DNA from: Hexactinellida sp. DTS-2022
Lineage: Eukaryota > Porifera > Hexactinellida
Reading direction: 5' to 3'
Assembly: GCA_028753945.1 (NCBI GenBank)
Contig: JAPNXP010000002.1
Location: 6,510,001-6,574,000 of the forward strand
Length of the DNA: 64,000 bases
The notes beneath the pieces are model-generated. The model was not told where the DNA came from. It searched no databases and worked only from the letters and a program-made list of their open reading frames with translations. Position 1 is the stretch's first letter. Every line of letters begins with the position of its first letter. The position numbers and the translations under genes are program-made. This document shows positions 49,003 through 59,417 of the stretch, piece by piece.

Positions 49003-49520
49003 CAGTGGAACCCCGCGCATCGGGGCACCTCCGTCCAAGCGCTCAGCGCCCCGATACGAGGGAGTGCCCCGATATGCGTGGTTCTAAGAAAAATCCAATA
49101 TGTTTGGTTAAACAATTAAGTTAGCACCTACACAACAAATCATTCACATATAGTCAAAACCTAGAGTTAAGGATGATATTTAGGAATTACAACACATTAG
49201 AATTTCACATTGTACTTTACCTACACAGGCTACAGTAGGAGTCACAAATCCATGATATTCACGGAATTAAAAAACAAAAAAACTCCTTCTATTACCTCAG
49301 CACGAGTCTCTAGCGTGAGTGTGAACGCTTAGCGGCCATGACAAAGAATAGTAAGCTGCTCAAAAGTAAAAAAATGTTACTCAAGAGAAAATAATCTTCG
49401 GTGGAGTGCCCCGATAAGTGAATGGCGCCCCGATACGCGGGGTTATTTTTAATGGGGAAAAAGCAAATTCCCAACCTACTGCCCCGATACGCGAGTGCCC
49501 CGATACGCGGGGTTCAACTG
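49003..49520. mobile_element. Pogo/Tigger-like element with GAACCCCGCG ends, 518 bp
   Basis: Left CAGTGGAACCCCGCGCATC, right complement CAGTTGAACCCCGCGTATC, flanked by TA (49001-49002, 49521-49522). Subterminal 'gccccgatacgcg' phrases are repeated at both ends. No transposase frame. Confidence 0.85.
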
Positions 49521-50861
49521 TATACGCATTAAATACTATTGCATTTACATTACCTCAACATTCTTTATTCCAGGTAATGGATATTAACTTTGAGGCTGTT
49601 CGATTGATCTGTCCACGTGGCTACTATCGACATCCTAATATCAGATAAATAAATAAACTCACTATCGTAAGGTAAATTATTAGTTATGGTCACTCACTTC
49701 TCCTAATCGGGGAAAGTATTTTCTAGTTAGATGGATAGGATACTTCGTCACTTTTTATCCCTTCTTTGTTTGTAAGTGGCTGTCTGTTATGCTCGAAATG
49801 ACAAAAGGCCCCTTATTAATAGGTTTATTCTTTGTCCCAGGGATTTTCTTTTGTTTAGCCATATCGAGAACCAAGAAAAGTTCTCCTACCTACATTTTTT
49901 GTCTAAACATGCGTTTATGATCAATTTTGTTTTAGGTAATAAAAACTTAAGCCATAATGACCTTTTGGTTTCCACTTTGAGGTTATACAACCTTTTCTGT
50001 TTTGCCTGCTCAAAGTGGATGTTACATCTAGCATTCTCACGATCTTTAGCTCTACTCTGTTCCAATTCAACTGTCCATGAATTGCTATCTTCTACTAATT
50101 GGTCTGCATCTTTTTCATCTACGGACATAGTTGTAGTGTCATTCGAGTTCAAATATCGAAGGAGTGGGTTGTGGTTAAATTCACGTCCGAACATCAGGTA
50201 AAATGAATTTAAACCAGAAGCACGTTTTCGATTACTATTTGCTGATAAAACAGCAGATTGTAACATTGTAGGCCACTCTACACCAGTTTCAGCTATCATT
50301 TTAGCAAGTTTCCTAATAATAGAGATGAAATTGTCTTACTTATAATAATCTCCTAAATGTTCATTACTCACGTCTTAATAATCTTGTTGTGTGCCTCTAC
50401 AAGGCCATTCCCTTAAGTCGGTAAGCAGTCGTTGCAATATTGTCAACTTCAAGATTTTCGTGAAAATGTTTGAATTCCTACATGAAGAGAGAATAAATAT
50501 TATTGCATAATGTCAGTGTATTGGTAATATTAGCTTATCAGAGACTCACTTTGCTTGTAAATCCTTTTCCCTGGTCATGTTGAATAATGCCCGGGACACC
50601 ATAAATTAAGTATATTTGAGATAGTGCTTCGATTACTGACTTAGTTATCTTTGAAATTTCTGCCCGAGCTGCAACAAATTTGCTAAGATAACAAACCACT
50701 ACCAAGATATGTTTATAGCCCTCAGAACTGTAGGTAAATCTGTTACTAAGTCAATACCCACATGATGCTAGGGTTGTTTGGGTGGAGGGATGGGTGTCAA
50801 TTTTCGATTCGGATGTGGAAGGAGGGGAAATGTCATTGGACATAAGTGACATGTTTGAATC

Positions 50862-51159
50862 AGTGCTCGACAAATTAGGTGGTTTGGTGGCATTAGCCAC
50901 CAAAAATCTTATTTAAGCCACCAAATTTTGCCTTTGGTGGCTTAACTAATCTACCATAAATTGTGAATAATTTGACTATGTGTAGATTATATTTTTCGTT
51001 GCATCATTTGTATTAACATTAGTGTTGTTTTACAGCATCAGAACTTTGTCAAGTCATCAGTGGTTTGTTAAACCGGCAATTGTTTATTCTTTAGCCACCA
51101 AAAAAAGTGAGCTGGTGGCTTAATTAGCCACCATCAAAATTTCATTTTGTCGAGCACTG
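50862..51159. mobile_element. hAT-type MITE (298 bp) inside integrase exon 3
   Basis: Ends CAGTGCTCGACAAA and TTTGTCGAGCACTG, exact 8-bp duplication GTTTGAAT (50854-50861 and 51160-51167). Subterminal 'ggtggcttaattagccacca' type repeats. It interrupts the exon eight bases after the acceptor. Confidence 0.93.
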
Positions 51160-51759
51160 GTTTGAATCTATAAAATAAAAACTGTGAATTTTTGAATTGA
51201 CACCTAATGTTTGCAACTGCTGAATGGTCACGACAATAATTATCCTGGATATAATTATATACAAATATAAACGTGATATTATTTTTCATGAAATTAATGC
51301 ATTTTGAAGCATCATATTGCTTGGTAAATTAATTACGTACTAGTACAAGCTGCAACTTCGTGACAGGCAACATTGCAACATTTATGATCTAATGAAGTTG
51401 CGCTACTTGTTCAAATAAAATATTCATACAAAATAACAATTGCATATAACGAAGTTATGTTGTGTATGATGGGCTTGAGCCTAAGTAAATTCAGAAATTT
51501 ATACTCGGACCTGCTAAAACAGGTATCCCGTTAAAGCGTTGTCTAACTTACATAGTTTCGAATGTCATTATGCAATCCCTTCCATCTATAATTAGCTTGG
51601 ATACATTCGGTGGTCTGATTTATACCAGAATGTTCTGTAATATGGTGTAAACGAATGATATTTGGCACTTCAGCCTTAGTCGGGTAACGGATGAGTACGC
51701 TTTTCTTGTTTTTTGGTGAATATATCTTAAAAAATTAAAATACAAAAAGACAAAATTAA

Positions 51760-52458
51760 GGTCCAGGTATACTCTAGAGCACTTCTACCAAAAGTATTTA
51801 CCCAATTTAACTCAATTTTTTACAGCGTATATACTTCTTCTTCAGGATGCCAAAAATACAATAATATTGGCATATATACTAAGAGAGGAAAAATCTTTTT
51901 TTTAATTTTACCACTATTGGGTAGAAGATCAATAAGCAAAGATGAACAAGACCAATAATATTATTGATTGAATGTGTTTAGCTGGATGTAATAAATCTAA
52001 TGAGTGCAGGAATTGTGAATATCTGGATTTTTCTGGATTTCAAATACTTTTATGTGATGTCGACTTTCAAAAGAAGATTTTCCTGAACCAAAATCCAAAA
52101 AGCACATGAACTATCCATAATAGAATAAATCGCTGCACTCATTAGTTGTATCTTCACGAGATCTATCCGAAACCGTTGAGCTTTTGATTCCACGACCAAA
52201 ATTGACAAAATGACCTATTACACAAAACGGAAAATGTTAGTTTTGAGATAGCGGCTTTTGAAAAAAAAATTTACAGCAATTATTCCTAAATTGAGGTGAC
52301 CAAAGTGTGTCAAACTGGAAAAATAATAGGAATTTTTCCTAGAAATCTCTTGAGAGTACTCATTGGTATCAATACAATGCCAAAATGCAATAAAAGAGAA
52401 ATAGACAATGATTTGGATTTTATCAAAATATTCGAAATTTGTAGTGTATACCTGGACC
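51760..52458. mobile_element. C-family TTAA element (C-d), 699 bp, in integrase intron 1
   Basis: TTAA 51756-51759 and 52459-52462; ends GGTCCAGGTATACTC and complement GGTCCAGGTATACAC. Same short subfamily as C-c and C-e. It contains the empty P-type site at 51981-51987. Confidence 0.93.
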
Positions 52459-52729
52459 TTAATTATATACATATTATTTACCAAACTGGTTCACGAAATA
52501 AATATTTACCTTGTAAAGATGATTGTCTTCTCCCAACTGAAACAATGAAGCACCCTTCTCATAATTGAGTCTTCCACAATTCGTAGATGCAGCAATCGAG
52601 GAGGTAGCACTTTTGCCGACAAATAATGAATCAACTCTTGGTAATCTGATGTGTCCATTTGTATTTTATTAACTCCTATTATGACGAATTTTTTCAAGAA
52701 TCTATGAAAACGACAAATTAGAATTTGGG

Positions 52730-53055
52730 GCAACATGCCCCCAGATGTTTATACACCATATATCATGTTAAATCCTTTTCTATCGCATAGTTTAGGAGTG
52801 GATCTGTGATTTGTCGGGTTGTATAAGATTTTCGATGCATTCTTCACATTTTATGACCGATTCCAGACGAAATTCAGGGAAAATCCAAGAAAAGTGGGGG
52901 TTTCTTTCCGGAAAAGATTTTTAACATAAAAAAAAATACTTCTAAATTTTAGAAAGCTTATACAACCCGACAAATCACAGATCTATTCATGAACTATACC
53001 ATAGAAAAAGATTCAACTTGATATCTGGTATGTTACATTCTGGGGGAATGTTGGC
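52730..53055. mobile_element. MITE with about 100-bp imperfect inverted arms
   Basis: Arms 52730-52832 and 52953-53055 ('gatctgtgatttgtcgggtt' against its complement), ends CAACATGCCCCC and CCAACATTCCCCC. Arms differ at roughly one base in five by eye, so it is old. Target duplication not clear. It lies just upstream of the integrase start. Confidence 0.75.
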
Positions 53056-53059
53056 ACAA

Positions 53060-53605
53060 ACCCACTTTTGGTTTCTAGGGTATAGAAATTTAACATTCGA
53101 AATTTTTTAGAAATCAAAAATCAAAAGAAATATTATTAAAATCGAAATTCAAGAGATGGTGGCATCATTCGATATGTATAAGTGTTCTACAGTAAAAAGA
53201 TGGATATCTACAATCAATGTTTTTTGCTGATATTAATTAGCCTTAAACATTTGAAACAATACATCTTTATTTAAGTACCCACAGTAAGCACGCCGGTTCT
53301 ATGTGGTTAATGACAAATTTATGCGTATTCCATTACAACATTACAACATTCCAATTAAACTCTTCACTTGTGTAATATTTCTCCTACTTATAGAGGCACT
53401 TACTGTCATAATATTGATATTAGCGTATGATATATATGTGGTTAACACGATTACATTGTTCCAATATATTTCGAAAAATAAGGTGAGAAAGAATAACTGT
53501 GGTAGTAGAAATCTCATGGTAGTAAATCTCATAGTAATAAAACATCAGTGGTTCATGTATACAAAGTAGTTAAAATCTCATGGTAGTAGAAATCCCATAC
53601 AACAG
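53060..53605. other. No gene recognised
   Basis: AT-rich; repeated 'agtagaaatctcatggtagta' phrases at 53505-53600. The overlapping frames at 53303-53569 have no domain. Confidence 0.4.
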
Positions 53606-53608
53606 GGC

Positions 53609-54006
53609 TAATATAGAGTTGTTATAGATATAACTCAAATATCTATATTTGTTCGAAATCCATGGTTCATCAAAAAGAAAATTTTCCATTTTTATATAAT
53701 TACATATCTTTCGTTTACAGAGACAGTATTGTTCAAATTTTGAATTCTGACAACTATTTATATAGTAGTATTTGTTTAAGTTTAGAAAAAAAGGATTACT
53801 TATAAGGTAAGGGGGTTATATATATATTTGAAGAAAAAGTATGTGTCATCACTTTATGTCAAAATCCTTGATGAAATTTTTCCAAAGATTGTAGCATGAT
53901 CAGGTATTAATGTACTCATGCTGGATTTCAAAGTATTATGTTCTAAATATTAATTAGAAAAACTGCAGTGATAACTATTTTCCGGAAATCAGTCGGCAGT
54001 CTACGG
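53609..54006 (+). mobile_element. E-family element, left part missing (E-c)
   Basis: E sequence from 'aatatagagttgttatagat' to the right end ...GGCAGTCTACGG and TTAA 54007-54010. More diverged than the full copies. Confidence 0.85.
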
Positions 54007-54026
54007 TTAAAGAGTCTGGAAGTTAA

Positions 54027-54873
54027 ATATGGCCAGTTTCTATAGAACGTCTCTACAAAGTTAATCAGAACACTCCAAATTTTATATCCGCACGACTGGA
54101 AGCACATAAAAAGTCATCAAAAAAGTTTCTAGAAAATTCTAATGTATATTCTTGTAAGGAAAGTACAAAACGTCCCAAAATCGGTCTGTAATTCGGACAA
54201 AAGGTCACTAAACCACGTGGTACCGGTCATTTATAACGGGTCCAGATACCTTTGTTATATAATCATAAGTCTGGTAAAGAAGTATAAAATCGGCCGCTGT
54301 TAGTATCCGGAAGTTAGAACTAAGCTCTAAAGTAGATTATATTTTTGAATAAGTCATCAAATTGTGCCACATGACACATCCATATATGGTATACAAAATC
54401 TTAGAATGTAAAACTGCATGCTATGTAGTCCCAATTTGGATCCCAGTGAATTTGTATTGATTAATTTACAACGTTACATGGTTAGAGCTAGTCGCAACGA
54501 CTTCTCATTCGTGAGATAATTAATTGCTCCTTCATCAAAAGTGGCGCATCCATATGACCATACATGGTCAAAAAATTAAAATTTGCAGAAATATGATTTT
54601 TTTATCTCAACTGTTTAGAGTCGTTCTAATATGTCTAAATTCAAATTTGGTAAGCAATATATTTGAATTTGACGGACTTATAACTGATGGTCCATTTTCT
54701 ACCCCCTGCAGGTGTTGGAAGAAAGACGTTTTGATCTATCCTGACAAGAATATACCATGCAATGTTCTTGAGAAAATTATAAATGACTATTTATGTGCTT
54801 CCAGTCGTGCGGATATAAAATTTGGAGTATTCTGATTAACTTTGTAGAGACGTTCTATAGAAACTGGCCATAT
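54027..54873. mobile_element. I element: 84-bp inverted repeats, TTAA flanks
   Basis: 847 bp between TTAA 54023-54026 and 54874-54877. The outer 84 bp, starting ATATGGCCAGTTTCTATAGA, are inverted copies with one mismatch. The interior has a diverged copy of the G/H/J core ('agaactaagctct' 54308, 'catccatatatgg' 54377, 'gttagagctag' 54481). The 103-codon frame ending 54835 is mostly the right arm. Confidence 0.92.
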
Positions 54874-55071
54874 TTAACTATCTTGACTGCTCAAATTTTT
54901 ATTTAGGAATACAATTTTCTAAAATTTATTTTTGTATATTTTAGTCGAAAATATTACTAATTTCCCATTAAAAAAATAATAACTCAATGAAACATAAAAA
55001 CATGTGAAATTCTAAAAGGAAAAAAAGATATACTTGCAATTATCGATGTTTTACATTGAATGTCAGTTTAA

Positions 55072-55755
55072 CTGTAGACTGCCTACTGATACACGTTGTG
55101 CCAGGAGGAAAACAGGTCGATCAAATAATTCAAATTTCAAGAAAATTGGGATTTAGACATGGTTTTGTACTCTCTATCGATTTCATTCAAAAAATCAAAA
55201 TTTTCAGAAATTGTTATGATGACGTAGCAGAAAAGTGAACTGCTCCACTTGCCCGCCACTTGCTTTTCTAAATTATAAATGTTCTAATTTCACCTAGAAA
55301 TACCCTAAAGAAGATATTAGACTAAATAATTTCTATTTTAGTATATTTGGTTTGACTAATACAGAGTTGTGATAGATATAACTCAAATATATGTAATTTT
55401 TCGTAATCCATGGTTCATCAAAAACAAATTTGCCGATTTTTTTAAAAAGATGTAACTTTCGTTTAGTGAATCGGATTTGTTCACATTTTGAGATCTGATG
55501 ACTAATAAGATAGTCGTCATTATCCAAGTTTAAAAACAAAGGATTACTTACATGTTAACGGCGTTATATCGATTTATAGAGAAAGTATGTGACATCACTT
55601 TTTGTAGAAATCATTTTGTAAATTTTTTCAAAAATTCTAGAATGTTGATATATTATTGTGCTCTTGTTGGATTTCAAATTATAAGGTTCTAAATATTAAA
55701 TTCAAAGAACTACAGGGTATGCTATTTTCCTGAAAATCACTCCGGCAGTCTACGG
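55072..55755 (+). mobile_element. E-family TTAA element (E-d), 684 bp
   Basis: TTAA 55068-55071 and 55756-55759. Very close to E-f and, inverted, E-e. Confidence 0.95.
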
Positions 55756-55904
55756 TTAAAAATTTGATATTTCTATCCTTTATCACTTTTGGCGCGAAGA
55801 GTCTTCATAAATTAATCAACTTTTTGTGATTTTATCAATAAGTTCATAATACTCAGAGAAAACAACATTTGTGCTAGAAAATTTTTAAGTTATTTTTCAA
55901 ATCC

Positions 55905-56110
55905 AAAAATAGCACATAATATCCACCACCACTTTTGGAAATCGCCCTATGTGAGATTGTTATTATCCAAATTTTGAAACCGACAAAAAATAAAAAGTAT
56001 AATAGATAGAAACATTTTCTTTTTAGTTTATTGCTTTGCATCGTATAGGGATGATTTCTCACAATTACAGATTAATACCAAAACTTTCATTCACCTGGGG
56101 TAATTTAACC
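55905..56110 (-). mobile_element. B-family element fragment
   Basis: The left-terminal third of a B element, inverted: 'ccaccaccacttttggaaat' to the end GTAATTTAACC-type at 56110 with TTAA 56111-56114. Rest missing. Confidence 0.85.
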
Positions 56111-56114
56111 TTAA

Positions 56115-56735
56115 ATATTATACGTGTCCCGGACTCTATGAATACATGTCATAAAAATGTATTGAGTACAAAGCACGTCCCTGGAACAAAGAAACCCATT
56201 TTACGGTTTCACATTGAGCAATCCCTCTTCATTTCACTAGCCAAGTGACCCTTTGCCTTGCGACGAATTAGTCTGCATTAACAGTTGGGTTTCGACCCCC
56301 AATTATAGCCTCTTACAATGCTACGGGTTGCAGCTTAGCTGTTAAATACTTTCAATACAATATTAGTCGTATAGAGCCATTCCAGAGCTCCCTAACCAAA
56401 CAGTATGCCACTCTTCTCTGTATATCCCTTCCTCCCTGCTTCTGCCATCAGCGGTAGTTTTTATGCTTCCTGGTTTGTGACAAAAGGATTGCCTCGGGTC
56501 GCCAACGCGGGATCCAACACCGTTAATGTATGCCCCTTGAGGGTCAACCATGCATTTTGGAATCTGCATTGGTTTGTCTTGCAGACTTATTACATTGCAG
56601 GATTCAGGGTTGTTATCAATCCGACCTGAAACGGTGTGTAGGTGAACTCTCTGACTGGATTACATTGCATGATGCATTTTTTAAGGGGACTTCATGAGGA
56701 ATATATTTAATACACTACAGAGATGTATAATTCTA
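56115..56735. other. No gene recognised
   Basis: Near-average GC content for part of the stretch (56230-56600). Short frames on both strands (56405-56629 +, 56363-56569 -) without a known domain or splice context. Confidence 0.35.
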
Positions 56736-56739
56736 ATTG

Positions 56740-58170
56740 ATTAGTTTCAAGGCATAGTAAGGCAGCGCAGCGGTCGTCAAATGAGGCGTGAAGCGCCAAA
56801 ACGTCGCAAAGCGGCCGAGACCGAAGGGCTCGTATTATTAAATCTCGATTGTTGTGTGTTTGTATGTGTGTTTGTCCGGATTGTATTAAGGAGATAGACC
56901 GGTCGATTTTCGACACCCGATGACCCCCAATTATTATTGCGTTTTTGAACAGTACTAATTATTCTAAGAAGGACGTAGATACTCAGAATTTCAAAAATCG
57001 AAAAATTTGAATTAGATATTCATAGTCGAAGTTTAGCCTAATAGTGAATCCATACTAGTAATTCAAAGTTCTAGCTATTTGATCTATTTGGCGCAAGTTC
57101 TATTATAGTGCAAGTTTAACTCTACTACATTAGTACAAGGGATTATGCCACACAGAATTTGTGATATCGATTTGATTCTTTTTTTATATAGATTTTCAAA
57201 TAATCACTCGATTTTATCAGAAATTTGGCATTATATAATTATTAACTCTATAACTTTGTATTAAAGTTGAAAATCGACACGGCAAAATCCCAAGAACAAC
57301 TGACAAGGATCATTTTTGAGGGATAATTTTTTTCTCCACGACTTATACTTTTTGAGATACACATAAGAATACAAAGGTCACTCCCCGGAAATTCGAACGG
57401 AATGTATTTGTACAAAATGACGGTGATTTTGACCTTTGGTGACGTCAAAAAGGCAGAAAAAATGTCCGAATCAAATTTTCCTTTTGGATTTGGATAGATA
57501 GCATGTCAAAGTATAGCTAGGAGTGTTTAAACAAAATCTATCGTTTTCCATGAATTTACAATTATTCACCACTCTGTGGCCATACAATTCTCTAAGAAGA
57601 TGATTTTGACCTTTGGTGACGTCAAAAAGGTTAAAAAAATAACTTTATCGAAATTTTCTTTCGGAATTGGATAGATAGCATGTCAAGGTATAGTTTGGAG
57701 TATTTATCATAGATTATTAGGATCCAGCGTTCGAAGGACAAATCGACCGGTCTATCTCCTTAAAGTGATGGTGGAATAGAAACCGCATTTATATATGAGA
57801 TATAAACTAACTTTCAAATGTTATAAATCGTAAACAAATGTTGTAAGGGGTCAACAAGTATGCTGATTTCGAATTTCGCATTTACAAATTTCCAATATGA
57901 ATATTTATTGCTGTTTTTTACACAAATAGTTAAACAAATTAATGAGAAATCAAAATCAACCGGGAAGTGGCCCTTCAATGGGTATTATAAGTAAACAAGT
58001 CTGCTGAACACGAATTTCGCATTTCTAAAATTATAATATGAGTATTTTTGTTGTTGTTGTTGTTGTTTACACATATAGGTAAACAAGTTAATGAAAATAC
58101 AAAATCATAACGTCCCTTTCGACCATTTCCATGGTTTTGGACTTAAAATTTTATATATTTTATTTTTAGA
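56740..58170. repeat. L repeat, second copy, interrupted by D-e
   Basis: Shares 'cgagaccgaagggctcgt', 'attattaaatctcgattgtt', 'ccggattgtattaa' and 'agtgatggtggaatagaa' with 12380-12835. It continues after the D element with repeated 'aacaagtctgctgaacacg' and 'gcatttctaaa' phrases to about 58130. Confidence 0.7.
56890..57759. mobile_element. D-family TTAA element (D-e), 870 bp
   Basis: TTAA 56886-56889 and 57760-57763; perfect ends GGAGATAGACCGGTCGATTT. The L repeat at 12380-12835 has the empty site 'ggattgtattaaagtgat' (TTAA 12511-12514). Confidence 0.95.
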
Positions 58171-58204
58171 AATTTATCTATAAAATATACATATTTTGTA
58201 TTAA

Positions 58205-58888
58205 CCGTAGACTGCCGGAGTAATTTTCAGGAAAATAGCATACCCTGTAGTTCTTTGAATTTAATATTTAGAACCTAATAATTTGAAATCCAACAAGAGC
58301 ACAATAATATATCAACATTCTAGAATTTTTGAAATTTTTTTCTAAAGGATTTCGACAAAAAGAGATGTCACATATTTTCTCTTTAAATCGATATAACGCC
58401 GTTAACATGTAAGTAATCCTTTGTTTTTAAACTTGAATAATGACGACTATCTTATTAGTCATCAGATCTCAAAAATTGAACAAACCGATTCACTAAACGA
58501 AAGTTACATCTTTTTTAAAAAATCGGCAAATTTGTTTTTGATGAACCATGGATTACGAAAAATTACATATATTTGAGTTATATCTATCACAACTCTGTAT
58601 TAGTCCAACCAAATATACTCAAATTGATATTATTTAGTCTAATATCTTCTTTCGGATATTTCTACGGTGAAATTATAACATTTATTATTTAGAAAAGCAA
58701 GTGGCGGGCAAGTGGAGCATTTCACTTTTATGCTACGTCATCATAACAATTTCGGAAAATTTTGATTTTTTGAATGAAATCGATAGAGAGTACAAAACCA
58801 TGTCTAAATCCCAATTTTCTTGAAATTTGAATTATTTGATCGACCTGTTTTCCTCCTGGCACAACGTGTATCAGTAGGCAGTCTACAG
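58205..58888 (-). mobile_element. E-family element (E-e), 684 bp
   Basis: TTAA 58201-58204 on the left; on the right the expected TTAA reads TAAA (58889-58892). Inverted relative to E-d. Confidence 0.93.
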
Positions 58889-58934
58889 TAAAGTTTAAAA
58901 TGAATTAATGAACAACCACTATAAAATATTGAAA

Positions 58935-59075
58935 CTTTGTCGTGCGTATACGCTAGTATATATGCACGAATATGAAAATAGTCATTTTCGTGCATATACG
59001 CTAGTGTGCATGCATGCAGGCTAGAAACTTAGTGTGCATGCATGCACGCTAGCGTACATGCATGCGCACTAATCT
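58935..59075. repeat. GCATGCATGC / CGCTAGTG palindromic cluster
   Basis: Alternating 'gcatatacgctagt', 'tgcatgcatgcacgctagcg' phrases. A short local repeat with strong hairpin potential. Confidence 0.8.
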
Positions 59076-59417
59076 TGCGTCACGCTGCAACATTATGATT
59101 ATGTAATAGAACAAAAATATGGAATTGACCATATTTGGGTGTGACCACGCCTTTTTGCCAAAATTAGGGCGGGGAGTTAGTTTTTGAACCTTGAAATTGT
59201 CATTTTTTGAATTCAGCGCCAAAAGATTGTGTTCGATACCAAATTTAGTTATTAAAAATACAGAATTGACTATATTTTCGGTCATACAATGTTCAGCCTA
59301 TGCATTTTTGAAAGTGGTTTGGCTTTGTCGCGTCCGGGTAATATAGTAGCTGTAATGCTATTCTCTTGCAAGGTATCTAATCTTAAAATTATCCGTAAAT
59401 GAAGTTGGATAGTTTAA

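Larger units (their letters stand above)
49680..52658 (-). pseudogene. Decayed multi-exon retroviral-type integrase gene (Ginger or Gypsy related)
   Basis: Minus-strand exons reconstructed from splice signals and family motifs. Exon 1 is 52658-52510: Met start MDTSDYQELIHYLS; later, in a shifted frame, FQLGEDNHLYK. Exon 2 is 51725-51552, fully open (58 codons), with the zinc-binding HHITEHSGINQTTE. Exon 3 is 51167-50550, with CHLC, GIDLVTD and QHDQGKGFTSK, and carries a hAT insertion. Exon 4 is 50477-50372 (TTAYR...; GLVEAHNK with the third catalytic acid after a one-base loss). Exon 5 starts at 50312 (WPTMLQSAV...FYLMFGREFN). Exon 6 runs from about 49889 to the stop at 49680 (KGPFVI...YPIHLTRKYFP, one internal TAA). 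Introns 3 and 4 are 72 and 59 bp with GT-AG ends; the exon 5/6 donor is uncertain. A free-standing Met start and introns favour a Ginger-type transposon or a GIN1-like host gene over a Gypsy pol remnant. Several frameshifts and stops make it dead. Confidence 0.75.

Noticed and set aside
54524-54835. 103-codon frame
   Set aside because: Mostly the right terminal repeat of element I; no domain.
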